Positions 16,715-26,435 of a DNA stretch of 64,000 bases are shown piece by piece. Position 1 is the first letter of the stretch; the number at the start of each line of letters is the position of its first letter. A program made the translations under genes and the position numbers. The DNA is from Bacillus sp. NTK071 (lineage in GTDB: Bacteria > Bacillota > Bacilli > Bacillales > Guptibacillaceae). The notes under the pieces are model-generated. The model made no database searches and was not told where the DNA came from. It saw only the letters and a list, made by a program, of their open reading frames with translations. The stretch covers positions 92,709 through 156,708 of the forward strand of contig NZ_JAFKOI010000008.1 in assembly GCF_017303315.1 (NCBI RefSeq), read 5' to 3'.

Positions 16715-17014
16715 CTCCTTATTGAATCAATTCAATACCTCTCTCCTTACTCCTCAAACTACCTCGAAGAAATCCACCAAGCAAAATGACCGCAATGTGC
16801 ATTAGTACTAGCACCGAAAGTAATAACACTACTTTTCTCCTTGAAAAAGACTTATAGACATTTCAACTTTTTGTATGGTAGGCTTTTTATCCTACTCCTC
16901 TGTACTCATAAAATTTCCCTTTATTTCTATTTTTTTATCATTATACCGATCCATTATTATCCATCGTATGCTATAATGAACGTCTGTTTTATATAATCCA
17001 ATTGGGGGGATTTT
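16715..17014. other. Divergent intergenic region
   Basis: 300 bp between divergent genes. It contains TATAAT at 16972-16977, a plausible -10 box for the oxidoreductase gene with a poor -35, and GGGGGG at 17003-17008 as ribosome binding site. No gene is seen. Confidence 0.5.
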
Positions 17015-18382
17015 ATGTTTCAAACATTAGAAAAGCAGGTTGGCGATCGATTAATCTTGCCAAACCACGAGAATTTTGATGAGGCACGCAAGGTGTGGAA
17101 CAGTGCGATTGATCGTAAACCAGGTTTGATTGTGCGTTGTGAAACCGAAGAGGACGTAAAAGCTGGCGTTGCTTTCGCTCATGAGAACAACCTTACCGTT
17201 TCAGTCAAAGCTGGCGGGCATCACCTGGGAGGTCTTGCGGTAGGTGATCATGCTGTGATGATCGACCTATCTAACATGAAAAAGGTTACGGTAGATACTG
17301 AAAAGAAAGTGGCCTATGTACAAGGGGGAGCCACTTTAAAGGATGTAGATAACGAAACACAAAAATACGGACTTGCTACACCGACTGGAACGGTATCTGA
17401 AACCGGGATTGCTGGCTTAACACTGAATGGTGGGCTCGGGTATTTAAGAGGAAAATATGGCCTAACTTGTGACAACCTCGTTGGAGCAAACGTCGTTACA
17501 GCATCAGGTGAGTTAATCGAAGTAAACGAAACGACTCACCCTGATCTCTTCTGGGCACTCCGTGGAGGCGGCGGTAACTTCGGGGTCGTCACTGAGTTTG
17601 TCTACCAGCTCCATGAAGTGGGTCCTGAAGTGTTAGCGCTTGATGTGATGTATGATTACAAAGACGCGAAAGACGTTATCAAGAAAGCACAAGCCTATAT
17701 GAAAGATGCTCCTGATGAGGTGTCGATTAACCTGACGATGACAACCTTGCCTCCTGCACCGTTCATCCCAGATTTTCTACATATGAAAAAAGTCATCATG
17801 TTAACTGGCATGTTCGCCGGAACGCCTTCCATAGGCGAAGAGGTCATCAAACCTTTGAGAGAACTAGCAGAGCCGATCGTTGATGGTACAGGCATCATGC
17901 CTTATACCGAGCTTCAAAGCAAGCTTGACATCATGGTCCCGGAGTACGTTCCCGTACACGGAACCTCTCTCTACTTCAAAGGACTAACAGATGACGTGAT
18001 CGATACGATTCTAACGAAAATTGATCACGCTCCAGCACCGAGTGTACTTGTTCAACTCTGGTCGCTTCATGGCAAAATGAATCGCGTTGCTTCAAACGGA
18101 ACACCATACGCTATCCGAGATGCCAACTTCGTTCTTCTTCTCGATATCATGGCGATGGATGTGGAACTCGATCTATGCAAACAGTGGGTTGATTCGGTTT
18201 ATGGAAGTCTACTATCATCCTCCCATCACGAAGCCTCTTACTTAAATGGCATTACACCAAGCGAGAAAGTTGTCAAAGCTGCGTTCCGTGGGAATTACGA
18301 ACGTCTAGTGGATGTGAAGAACATGTATGATCCTAAAAATGTGTTCTGTCATAATCATAATGTTGTGCCAGGGGAGAAATAG
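17015..18382 (+). CDS. FAD-binding oxidoreductase, berberine-bridge-enzyme type
   Basis: 455 residues. The N-terminal FAD-binding (PCMH) domain covers about 30-205 and contains VKAGGHHLGGLAVGDHAV; the second His of GGHH is the usual covalent FAD attachment residue. It also has GLTLNGGLGYLRGKYGL and RGGGGNFGVVTEF. The C-terminal BBE motif NYERLVDVKNMYDPKNVFCHN (split here: NYERL, KNMYDP, VFCHN) completes the family pattern. Bacterial members oxidise sugars or secondary metabolites; the Cys of bicovalent flavinylation (GxxG/C position) looks replaced (GTVSETGIAG has no Cys), so single covalent linkage is expected. It is monocistronic, with its own terminator. Confidence 0.9.
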   Translation: MFQTLEKQVGDRLILPNHENFDEARKVWNSAIDRKPGLIVRCETEEDVKAGVAFAHENNLTVSVKAGGHHLGGLAVGDHAVMIDLSNMKKVTVDTEKKVAYVQGGATLKDVDNETQKYGLATPTGTVSETGIAGLTLNGGLGYLRGKYGLTCDNLVGANVVTASGELIEVNETTHPDLFWALRGGGGNFGVVTEFVYQLHEVGPEVLALDVMYDYKDAKDVIKKAQAYMKDAPDEVSINLTMTTLPPAPFIPDFLHMKKVIMLTGMFAGTPSIGEEVIKPLRELAEPIVDGTGIMPYTELQSKLDIMVPEYVPVHGTSLYFKGLTDDVIDTILTKIDHAPAPSVLVQLWSLHGKMNRVASNGTPYAIRDANFVLLLDIMAMDVELDLCKQWVDSVYGSLLSSSHHEASYLNGITPSEKVVKAAFRGNYERLVDVKNMYDPKNVFCHNHNVVPGEK

Positions 18383-18395
18383 AGGAAGTTGAAGT

Positions 18396-18423
18396 AGCTC
18401 AAGAATCGGTAGATTCTTGAGCT
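18396..18423 (+). terminator. Intrinsic terminator
   Basis: Perfect AGCTCAAGAATC / GATTCTTGAGCT stem with a GGTA loop, followed by TCTATTATT, behind the oxidoreductase gene. Confidence 0.85.
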
Positions 18424-18542
18424 TCTATTATTAGCAATGCATTTTTTGTTAGTAGAATAAAGTGTACACTTTAATTCCAGTACAGTAAAAATGAACACAA
18501 TATTACACTATTATAGAAAGCCTGCATTATTATTTCTAGACA

Positions 18543-18579
18543 GAATCACGAGAACCGTCCCCGTGATTCACCGTGATTC
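18543..18579. repeat. REP-A right half with duplicated tail
   Basis: GAATCACGAGAACCGTCCCC followed by GTGATTCACCGTGATTCCC. It encodes the last residues and the stop of the amidohydrolase-like gene on the minus strand. An almost identical half lies at 55383-55417. Confidence 0.85.
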
Positions 18580-19220
18580 CCAACGGTCGTTACTATATCC
18601 CTCAAACAATCTACCATCTTCAAAAACAATTCCAACTCGTTCCTCGGATTACGATATTCTTTATTTATCTCTAATTGAACTGCATCTATTCCCAACTCTT
18701 GAGATACATAATTTGTTATTGTTCCTTTATGTGAAGCTGCAAATGTTCCGTTAAGTGCTACCTTAAACCTATGGTTTTGAAAAACTTGAGCTATTCTTCT
18801 AGCCTTATCATCTGATAAGCTTTCACCAAAATTTGATCCCATTTCAATGTCGAATGAATGTTCACTAGATGCTCCGTGTAAATCAATGATCGTATGAATA
18901 GAATGCGTTCTACAAAATTCACTCAGAATTTCTTTATATTCCCCACCTACTACGTAGTTTGGATCCTCACCAATTTTTGTTTTTACCATCACATGACAGC
19001 CTGTTAATTGATACAGCAATAAAGCGATAGATCCAGTATAAATATCAGCCGATTTAACTCTTCCGTTTCTCCAATGTTTTGTAGCATGTGGAGCTGAGAT
19101 CAGAATTGGTAATACTCCTTCTTTATTAGATGTAAATTCATTAGATTGTATGGCACCATGATATTTATGTTGAGAAAATTGATCTTCTAATTCTAGTACT
19201 TCCTGTAAGTTTACTTTCAT
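18546..19220 (-). CDS. N-formylglutamate amidohydrolase-like protein, C-terminus read from REP-A
   Basis: About 224 residues from ATG 19220, chosen over the 19277 start because GAAAGG precedes it. Motifs of the FGase family (zinc amidohydrolases): PILISAPHAT, RNGRVKSADIYTGSIA, DPNYVVGG, IDLHGASSEHSFDIEMG and AVQLEINKEYRNP. These contain the zinc-binding His/Glu set and the catalytic region. The final residues GNHGESRGRFS are encoded by a REP-A half, so the native end was replaced. It sits beside the polyglutamate genes; a role in glutamate-polymer turnover is possible but only suggested by position. Confidence 0.8.
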   Translation of the reverse strand: MKVNLQEVLELEDQFSQHKYHGAIQSNEFTSNKEGVLPILISAPHATKHWRNGRVKSADIYTGSIALLLYQLTGCHVMVKTKIGEDPNYVVGGEYKEILSEFCRTHSIHTIIDLHGASSEHSFDIEMGSNFGESLSDDKARRIAQVFQNHRFKVALNGTFAASHKGTITNYVSQELGIDAVQLEINKEYRNPRNELELFLKMVDCLRDIVTTVGNHGESRGRFS

Positions 19221-19278
19221 ATAAAAACAACCTTTCATAATGAACAACCCTATTATAACGAAAGTGACACTATACAAA

Positions 19279-19306
19279 AAGCCAGGAACGCATACGTTCC
19301 TGACTT
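19279..19306 (-). terminator. Intrinsic terminator of the NlpC/P60 repeat gene
   Basis: AAGTCAGGAACG / CGTTCCTGGCTT on the minus strand, then TTTTTG, 10 bp after the stop codon of the 1310-residue gene. Confidence 0.85.
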
Positions 19307-19316
19307 AGCATCGTGA

Positions 19317-22300
19317 CTATTCAATAACTCTTCTTGCTTCTTTAAATTTAGGAGCATAATAACTGTCTTTCAAGAGGTTCCTAATGTCTACCCCAGAGCT
19401 ATGGGAGACATGAATGAATTCATCGTTACCGATATAGATACCAGGATGGATATAACTACCTTCAAAGAAAACAAGGTCTCCTGGTTTCAAATCTTCTTTG
19501 GACACTGGTGTTCCAATTTCAATCTGTTGGAAACCATAGCGTGGTATAACGACGTCATTTTGCGAGAAGACGTACTGTACAAACCCTGAAGCATCAAATC
19601 CATCTGGAGTAGTTCCATCCTCTGTATAAGGAATACCCATGTGTTTTTTAGCTTCTAGTATAATGTCATCTCCAGAAGCTTTCTCTGCTGCGCTCGTAGT
19701 ATCGTATCTTCTTGCACCAGTATATTTCGGGCTATAGTAAGCATTATGATCCAGGTATGCGACAGATACTTCATCATCCTGTCCATTCGCATGAATAATT
19801 TGACCATTTCCAATATAGATTCCATTGTGAGAAATGCCTGGTTTATACGTATCACTAAAGAATACAATATCTCCCACTTGTAAATCTTGTTTCTCTACTG
19901 GTTGACCAAATTCCCATTGCTCAGCACTTGTACCTGGCAAGAAGATTCCATATTGTTCTTTAAAGACATGTTGAATGAAGCTTGAGCAGTCAAAATATTC
20001 CGGTGTTCTAGTTGTTCCATTCTCATAAGGAACTCCTAGATAAGACGCAGCAGTAGCTACGAGCGGAATATCAAGTGGCAACTTCAATCCAGTGTATCGC
20101 TTTGCAAAAACAAATCTGGAAGAATAATAATCTGATTTAGTAAGGTATTCAATTGTTACACCGTCTGAAGAAGTAGCATGTACGAACTTATCGTTCCCTA
20201 AATAGATACCGTTATGAGATATGCCTTCTTTATACGTGTTCTCAAAGAAAACAACATCTCCTGGCTTCAGATTTTCAAGTGTAATTGTTTCGCCTACTTC
20301 AGATTGTTCTTCGGTATAATTGGGTACTGGAATATCTACCGAATCAAACACATAATGAACAAATCCTGAATTATTAAATCCGGATGGCGTAGTTCCCCCT
20401 GATTCATATGGTGTTCCTACTAAAGATAGTGCTTCTTCAGTAATAGCATTTTTAGCTACCACCTTTAGTCCATCAAATCGACGAGCTCCAGTGTATTTAT
20501 CACTGTAGTAACTGCTCTTGTTAATATAATCTATTACAACGCCACCCGATGTTGTAACATGGATGAATTGATCATCTCCAAGGTAAATTCCATTATGCGA
20601 GATTCCTTCTTTATATGTGTTACTAAAGAAAACAACATCTCCTGGTTGGAGGTCCCCTTCTGCCACAGCTTCCCCAGTCTCCCACTGGTTGTCCGTCGTT
20701 CTAGGAATGACAGTTTCTAGTACAGTCTGGAAAACATATTGAATATAACCAGAACTATTAAAACCTGACGGTAATTCTCCTCCACTTTCGTATGGAGCTC
20801 CAAAGTGAGAAAGAGCTTCTTTCGTGATAGCATTCTCAGCTGTTGGTTTTAAATCATTGTAACGCCTTGCACCTGCATATTTAGATGAATAATAACTGCT
20901 TCCATCTAAATAATCCATTGTAACCCCTGAAGAAGTCGTTACATGAACAAAACGATCACTTCCAACATAGATTCCATTATGCGAGATTCCTGGCTTATAC
21001 GTATCCTGGAAGAATACAACATCTCCAGGCTTTAGGTTTTCTTTCGCAACTTCTTCTCCTGCTACCCACTGATCATCACGCAGCCGCGGAACTACAATAT
21101 CTGCAGCATTCTGGAACACATATTCAATAAAACCAGTACTATTGAAACCTGATGGTGATTCTCCTCCACTCTCATATGGAGAACCCAATAATTCAATAGC
21201 TTTATCTGAAATTGGATTGTTTGCAAGTTTAGCTGATTGAACCGAATGATATCTTCTTGCTCCTGCATACTTAGATGAGTAATAATCGTTCTTATCAAGA
21301 TAATCAATTGTTACGCCAGTTGACGTTGTGACGTGAACAAACTGATCATCTCCTACATATATACCGTTGTGAGAGATCCCTGGTTTATACGTATCTTGAA
21401 AGAATACAACATCTCCAGGCTCAAGGTCTTCCTTTGCTACTTTTTCACCTGCTGACCACTGGTCATCTAGTAGGCGTGGGATGACGATGTCCCCCCCACT
21501 CTTATAGACATAATCGATAAATCCTGAACCATTAAAGCCTTCAGGTGAGTCTCCGCCTTTCTGATATGGAGCTCCAATCAGCGAAATCGCTTCTTTTGCT
21601 ACCTCATTTGTCGGTTTAGGTGTTAAATCATCATATCTTCTAGCACCAGTATATTTGGAACTGTAATAACTATTCTTACTAAGGTAATCGATTGTTACGC
21701 CACTGGAAGACAATGCGTGAACAAATTGATCATTTCCTACATATACACCATTATGTGACAAGCCTGGTTTATACGTATCACTGAAAAAGATGACATCTCC
21801 TGGCTTAAGGTTTTCTTTTGCAACCTCTTCACCTGCTGCCCATTGATCATCACGCAAGCGTGGGACAATGATATTAGCACCAGTTTTAAATACATACTCA
21901 ATCAAACCTGAATGGTTGAAGCCCGATGGAGATTCTCCACCTCTCTTGTATGGTGCGCCAATCAAGGACATTGCTTCCTTAGCAACGCTGTTTGATGGTT
22001 CAGGTGTGACGTTATCGTAACGTTTTGCACCCGTGTATTTAGAGCTATAATAGTTGTTTTTATCTAGATAACTAATTGTTACACCTTCAGAAGTGGTCAC
22101 ATGTGCAAACTGATCATTTCCGAGATAAATTCCATTATGAGAGATGCCTTGCTTGTAAGTATTACTGAAGAATACAACATCTCCTGGTTGAAGGTTTTCT
22201 TTCGAGATCTCTTCTCCTGTCTCCCATTGCTGTTCAGTTAATCCAGGAACAATTACGCCTTCCTCTTTGAAAGCATATTCAATGAATCCAGAGCTATTTA

Positions 22301-23249
22301 AGCCTTCTTTTGAATCTCCTCCACGTTCATATGGAGTACCTAGTAGTTTAATAGCTTGTTTAGCAAATGAATTTTCAGGCCGCGGCATTACATTGGTATA
22401 TCTCTTCGCACCTGTAAATTTAGAGCGATAGTAGTCATCCCCTTGAATGAAATCTACTGTAACCCCAGAGCTAGTCGTTACGTGAATAAATTGATCGTTC
22501 CCAATGTAGATTCCATTATGGGAGATTCCGGGTTTGTATGTATCGCTAAAGAATACAGCATCGCCTGGTTGCAAATCACCTTCTGCAACTTCTTCCCCTG
22601 CTTCCCATTGGTATTCTCTAAGTTCCGGTATATATGTTCCATTGCCATTTTTATAAGCATAGTCAACGAAACCTGGACTATTAAAGCCTTTTGGAGTCTC
22701 TCCTCCACTTTTGTAGGGACTATCAATTAGTGAGAGGGCCGTTTTAACAACTGGGTTTTCTATTTCACTTAGGGACATTTCGTTATAGCGACGTGCCTCT
22801 GTATATTTCGATTCCCAGTAAGCACTATCAATTAACGAATCTATTGTTACACCTGAAGAAGATGTCACATGTATAAACTGTTCGTCACCTAAATAAATTC
22901 CGTTATGAGAAATGCCTTCTTTGTACGTATTACTAAAGAACAGTACATCTCCAGGCTGGAGTTCATTCCTTTCAATAGGTGTACCAAATTCCCATTGCTG
23001 TGACAAATATCTTGGGAGATATATATCTGCACCATTTTTTAGAACATAGTTAACAAATCCAGAACCATTAAAGCCTTCAGGTGAATCTCCACCTGATTTA
23101 AAAGGGGCATCAATATATTTATTTGCTTCATGGACTATGGTGTCTCCTACTTGACCTTCGGCGGATGCGAATGATTGGGATGTAGCGAACATAAAAATAG
23201 TTGCAAGTACAAAATAATAAAAAATGTAATTTATTGGGTGTTTAACCAA
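19317..23249 (-). CDS. Giant secreted protein of ten NlpC/P60-like domains, nine lacking the catalytic Cys
   Basis: 1310 residues: a signal peptide (cleaved near SFASA, about residue 30), then ten tandem domains of about 125-130 residues. Each has SPYxxGG near the start, QPGDVVFF, GISHNGIYxG and F(V/I)HVT. NlpC/P60 enzymes cut D-glutamyl bonds in peptidoglycan or poly-gamma-glutamate with a Cys-His-polar triad. Here the Cys of the usual DCSGF is replaced by Gly/Ser/Asn/His/Ala in nine domains (FNGSGF, FNSPGF, FNHSGL and similar). Only domain 9 keeps it (YFDCSSF). The His of SHNG and the second His of FIH remain in almost all. The gene sits directly downstream of the polyglutamate operon, the position held in B. 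subtilis by pgdS, a polyglutamate hydrolase of the same fold. I infer a polymer-binding or retention protein with one active unit. Confidence 0.85.
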   Translation of the reverse strand: MVKHPINYIFYYFVLATIFMFATSQSFASAEGQVGDTIVHEANKYIDAPFKSGGDSPEGFNGSGFVNYVLKNGADIYLPRYLSQQWEFGTPIERNELQPGDVLFFSNTYKEGISHNGIYLGDEQFIHVTSSSGVTIDSLIDSAYWESKYTEARRYNEMSLSEIENPVVKTALSLIDSPYKSGGETPKGFNSPGFVDYAYKNGNGTYIPELREYQWEAGEEVAEGDLQPGDAVFFSDTYKPGISHNGIYIGNDQFIHVTTSSGVTVDFIQGDDYYRSKFTGAKRYTNVMPRPENSFAKQAIKLLGTPYERGGDSKEGLNSSGFIEYAFKEEGVIVPGLTEQQWETGEEISKENLQPGDVVFFSNTYKQGISHNGIYLGNDQFAHVTTSEGVTISYLDKNNYYSSKYTGAKRYDNVTPEPSNSVAKEAMSLIGAPYKRGGESPSGFNHSGLIEYVFKTGANIIVPRLRDDQWAAGEEVAKENLKPGDVIFFSDTYKPGLSHNGVYVGNDQFVHALSSSGVTIDYLSKNSYYSSKYTGARRYDDLTPKPTNEVAKEAISLIGAPYQKGGDSPEGFNGSGFIDYVYKSGGDIVIPRLLDDQWSAGEKVAKEDLEPGDVVFFQDTYKPGISHNGIYVGDDQFVHVTTSTGVTIDYLDKNDYYSSKYAGARRYHSVQSAKLANNPISDKAIELLGSPYESGGESPSGFNSTGFIEYVFQNAADIVVPRLRDDQWVAGEEVAKENLKPGDVVFFQDTYKPGISHNGIYVGSDRFVHVTTSSGVTMDYLDGSSYYSSKYAGARRYNDLKPTAENAITKEALSHFGAPYESGGELPSGFNSSGYIQYVFQTVLETVIPRTTDNQWETGEAVAEGDLQPGDVVFFSNTYKEGISHNGIYLGDDQFIHVTTSGGVVIDYINKSSYYSDKYTGARRFDGLKVVAKNAITEEALSLVGTPYESGGTTPSGFNNSGFVHYVFDSVDIPVPNYTEEQSEVGETITLENLKPGDVVFFENTYKEGISHNGIYLGNDKFVHATSSDGVTIEYLTKSDYYSSRFVFAKRYTGLKLPLDIPLVATAASYLGVPYENGTTRTPEYFDCSSFIQHVFKEQYGIFLPGTSAEQWEFGQPVEKQDLQVGDIVFFSDTYKPGISHNGIYIGNGQIIHANGQDDEVSVAYLDHNAYYSPKYTGARRYDTTSAAEKASGDDIILEAKKHMGIPYTEDGTTPDGFDASGFVQYVFSQNDVVIPRYGFQQIEIGTPVSKEDLKPGDLVFFEGSYIHPGIYIGNDEFIHVSHSSGVDIRNLLKDSYYAPKFKEARRVIE

Positions 23250-23334
23250 AATTACCCCCTCCTATACAATAAAGAATATAATGATTCGTGTTAATTCGTC
23301 AATATTTTTGGGGGTAAATTTACAAAACAATAAT

Positions 23335-23370
23335 AAAGGCACATCTTCATAAGTGAGAAGATGTGCCTTT
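23335..23370 (-). terminator. Intrinsic terminator of the polyglutamate operon
   Basis: Perfect 14-bp stem AAAGGCACATCTTC / GAAGATGTGCCTTT, 11 bp downstream of pgsE. It separates the operon from the NlpC/P60 repeat gene. Confidence 0.9.
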
Positions 23371-23381
23371 AGACACGATAT

Positions 23382-23594
23382 TTATTTATTAACATTATAA
23401 GACGTAGTACTTACGTCTCTATTTTCAATTTCTACTTTCTGACTAATCTGTTCAGTTAACTTTAACTGTTGACTTTCAATTGTAGCTAACTCATCATCAG
23501 TTAACGTTTTTTCATGCTTAAATGTAACCATAAATGCAAATACAAGTGCCAACATTACGAAAGGTTTAGCTTCACGAATAATAGTTTTCAACAA
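23382..23594 (-). CDS. pgsE: Poly-gamma-glutamate synthesis small protein PgsE/CapE
   Basis: 70 residues: one transmembrane segment (PFVMLALVFAFMVTF), followed by KHEKTLTDDELATIESQQ and a charged tail. This matches the small PgsE of Bacillus in size, membrane topology and the post-membrane segment. PgsE/CapE assists the PgsBCA synthase in the membrane and is needed or stimulatory for polymer production. It is the last gene of pgsB-pgsC-pgsA-capD-pgsE and is followed by a strong terminator. Confidence 0.85.
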   Translation of the reverse strand: MLKTIIREAKPFVMLALVFAFMVTFKHEKTLTDDELATIESQQLKLTEQISQKVEIENRDVSTTSYNVNK

Positions 23595-23618
23595 AATACA
23601 CTCCTCATAATTAATTGC

Positions 23619-25280
23619 TTATTTTTCTACTTGCCATGATCCAAGGCGGCGCTTATCCGCTCCACCGTACATCAAATCTTCTTCATAATTCACAACAAGG
23701 CTTTGGACACCGCCATAATACTGGCCAGCTTCATAAATTTCGACACGATATCCTCTATCTTCTAAATCATCAATAACTTCTTCAGAGAAGACTTCCTCTG
23801 ATTCAAGCATGATTTTGTCATCTTCAACATAAAAGCGTGGATGTTCAATGGCTTCCTCAATCGACTCCTTAAAGTAAAGGTTACGAACAAGAACCTCTGT
23901 AAGCATCATTGGGATCCTTTTACCACCTGGAGTCCCAATGCCGATCTCCGGTCGACCATTCTTTGACAAAATAGTTGGAGCCGTATAGCTTCTAGGACTT
24001 TTTCCGGGTTCAACATCATTTATGGAGCTATTATTTTCACTAAAATTCTTTAATTGGTTATTAAGAAAATAGCCATCAATGTATGTACCTGAACCAAAGA
24101 AATTACTTAATGTATGAGTAGCAGAAATCATTGTTCCTTCTTTATCGACGATAACAAAGTGAGTCGTGTTATCATGATCTTCGAAATCTGCAAGACTATC
24201 ATTAATTTCGTAATCTTCAGATAGGTGTTCCATTGAAATACCCTTTGCAAGTTCCTTAGAATAGTCGAAGCTTGTTAATTTATCTGCATTTACATCAACG
24301 AACCCTGGATCAGCGATTTCTTCAAGACGATCATTGTAGGTTCTCTTCGTTATCTCTCCAACGAGGTGAATGAAATCAGCCGGGTCATCTTCTGATTTTT
24401 CTACATTCATTAGTTCAGCCATCTGTAACGATTGAATCAGTGTAATCCCACCCAAGGGTGCCGGTGCTGAATAGACATCGTATCCAGCAAACGTACCTTT
24501 CGTTGGCTCTTTCTTAAGAGTAGCGTACGTTTGAAGGTCTTCACTTTTAATCTCATCCGTTTGATCTAAGATGTGTTCACCTAGCTCACCTTCATAAAAA
24601 GCTGAGGCACCTTCTTCTTGTATCGTCCGAAGTGTGTCTGCAAGTTGTTTTTGTTTTAACGTAACGCCAGGGTTAATCGGTTTACCATTTGGATAAAAGT
24701 GAGGGATATCACTAATAGGCATTCGGTACTGAGCACCTTTTAACCGATCATATAAGTCCTGGTCTACTTTAAAACCCTTCTCAGCGATGTTAATTGCTGG
24801 TGCGATAAGCTTCTTCATGTCAATCGTTCCGTAATCGGCATGAAGGTCTTCCATTCCCTTTACGAGCCCCGGAACACCTGCATAGCTTGAAGGAAGACTT
24901 CCACTAAGAGGGGCATTCTCGCGGTATTGGTAAGAAATAGGCTTACTGTTTTTAGGGTGAATAAGCATTTCGCCACCACCACCAATTCCTGAACCGTATG
25001 GCTCGACTACACCCAGAACATACGAAACGGCAATGGCTGCATCAACTGCATTACCACCACTCTCCATCACGTCCATACCTACTTTTACAGCAAGTGGATG
25101 AGAAGCACTCACGCCAAATCCTTCACTTGACTTGAGAGGTTCAGATGTCGTCACGTTATAGTCAGGAGAAGTTGAAAACGGGAGGTTTTCAGGCTCAAGA
25201 CCAACAAATTTATAAAAAGCTACGAAACCAACAACGAATATTATCGATAATAGAACAATAAACTTTTTACTCTCCAACAA
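23619..25280 (-). CDS. capD: Gamma-glutamyltransferase CapD-like
   Basis: 553 residues with an N-terminal membrane anchor (about 7-24), so the enzyme faces outside. Family motifs: SGGNAVDAAIAVSYVLGVVEP, GGGEMLIH, the autoprocessing site HDNTTHFVIVD with Thr372 as the expected new N-terminal nucleophile, and PGGKRIP. CapD of B. anthracis attaches poly-gamma-D-glutamate to peptidoglycan and shortens it. The gene overlaps pgsA by 14 bp inside the operon, so a covalently attached capsule rather than only released polymer is plausible. Plain GGT activity on glutathione cannot be excluded. Confidence 0.88.
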   Translation of the reverse strand: MLESKKFIVLLSIIFVVGFVAFYKFVGLEPENLPFSTSPDYNVTTSEPLKSSEGFGVSASHPLAVKVGMDVMESGGNAVDAAIAVSYVLGVVEPYGSGIGGGGEMLIHPKNSKPISYQYRENAPLSGSLPSSYAGVPGLVKGMEDLHADYGTIDMKKLIAPAINIAEKGFKVDQDLYDRLKGAQYRMPISDIPHFYPNGKPINPGVTLKQKQLADTLRTIQEEGASAFYEGELGEHILDQTDEIKSEDLQTYATLKKEPTKGTFAGYDVYSAPAPLGGITLIQSLQMAELMNVEKSEDDPADFIHLVGEITKRTYNDRLEEIADPGFVDVNADKLTSFDYSKELAKGISMEHLSEDYEINDSLADFEDHDNTTHFVIVDKEGTMISATHTLSNFFGSGTYIDGYFLNNQLKNFSENNSSINDVEPGKSPRSYTAPTILSKNGRPEIGIGTPGGKRIPMMLTEVLVRNLYFKESIEEAIEHPRFYVEDDKIMLESEEVFSEEVIDDLEDRGYRVEIYEAGQYYGGVQSLVVNYEEDLMYGGADKRRLGSWQVEK

Positions 25281-26424
25281 TAGTTGCCCCTTTCAAAACA
25301 CGTGAATGGTCAACTGGTAGAATGATATTGCCCCCCCTTTTCGTCCAAGCTTCTTTATCAAGGTTCTTTGTTAATTGCCTTGTGATTTTGGCGTTATTAT
25401 ACCAATTCATATCTGTAAGTGGTCTAGGCTGTGTGTTTCTGATATAGGCAGGAATAACCTCTATCTCACCTGTTCCATCCTTGTACAAACGGTACTGGAC
25501 TAAAGCGGTATCTCTACTTCTTGACCACCCCTGGTCAAATACAAAGCTTCCAAGACTGTAAAAAATAACTGTGTCATTATAACGTTCAATTGTAGACAAA
25601 ACATGGGAGCCATGACCAACAATAATATCGGCACCAGCTTCAGAAATGGCATGTGCTATCTCTTCTTGACGAGGGTGCGCTCCGTTTTCATACTCCTGCC
25701 CCCAGTGCATATGGACAAACACAAGGTCAGCGTTTTGCTTTGCTTCTCCAATCATAGGAATGTAATTCTTTGGAGAAGCTGGGAGGACGCCTCCTTTTGT
25801 ATCTCTTGCTTCGCTGTCATCTTCAAAAATATCATTGAAACCCAGTGTTGCAATCTTGATGCCGTTCACCTTGGTATAATGAATTTGTTTAGCTTCATCA
25901 AGATTGTCCCCAGCACCGACAATTCCAGTATCCAAAGATTTAAATGTAGAGAGGGTATCTTCCAATCCTTCAATACCATAATCAAGCATGTGGTTATTAG
26001 CGAGATTAGCTACTGTGAAGTTCGCACGGTCAAGTGCCTTTGCGCTTTCCTCACTAGTTTTTAATGTAACCGACTTGTCCACTGCTGGAGTATTCTCATC
26101 CAACACCACAGGGTTTTCAAAGTTTCCTGTTACATAGTCTGAATTCTTAAAATAAGTCGAAACATATTTGAATGGGTGATCAGTTCCGTACTCACCTGTC
26201 GCTTTTTCAACATATCGACCCATCATAATATCCCCAACCATAGTAGCAGTGACCAAAGCATCATCTTTAATTGCTTCTGTTTCACCAGGTTTGAATAAAT
26301 AAGAAAAAGGAATAATAAGGATAAAGCATAAAAATAGCGCAATGAGCGTATGCGTAAGAGTTCTTTTCTTGTGCCATTTGATTTTCTTTAAGATCTTCTC
26401 TTTAAAATTAAGTTTTCTAGCCAT
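25267..26424 (-). CDS. pgsA: Poly-gamma-glutamate synthase subunit PgsA/CapA
   Basis: 385 residues: a basic N-terminus, one transmembrane segment (about 24-44), then an extracytoplasmic CapA domain of the calcineurin-like phosphoesterase fold. Motifs: ATMVGDIMMGR, GNFENPVV, NLANNHMLDYG, VHMHWGQEY and VGHGSHVL. CapA/PgsA is required for polymer synthesis or export with PgsB and PgsC. ATG 26424 is preceded by a ribosome site in the short gap after pgsC. Length and order match the Bacillus operon. Confidence 0.92.
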   Translation of the reverse strand: MARKLNFKEKILKKIKWHKKRTLTHTLIALFLCFILIIPFSYLFKPGETEAIKDDALVTATMVGDIMMGRYVEKATGEYGTDHPFKYVSTYFKNSDYVTGNFENPVVLDENTPAVDKSVTLKTSEESAKALDRANFTVANLANNHMLDYGIEGLEDTLSTFKSLDTGIVGAGDNLDEAKQIHYTKVNGIKIATLGFNDIFEDDSEARDTKGGVLPASPKNYIPMIGEAKQNADLVFVHMHWGQEYENGAHPRQEEIAHAISEAGADIIVGHGSHVLSTIERYNDTVIFYSLGSFVFDQGWSRSRDTALVQYRLYKDGTGEIEVIPAYIRNTQPRPLTDMNWYNNAKITRQLTKNLDKEAWTKRGGNIILPVDHSRVLKGATIVGE

Positions 26425-26435
26425 TTACATTCACC

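Noticed and set aside
22443..22730. Open frames on both other frames within the NlpC/P60 repeat gene
   Set aside because: The repeats recur along the gene and produce shadow ORFs; none has a ribosome site or domain.
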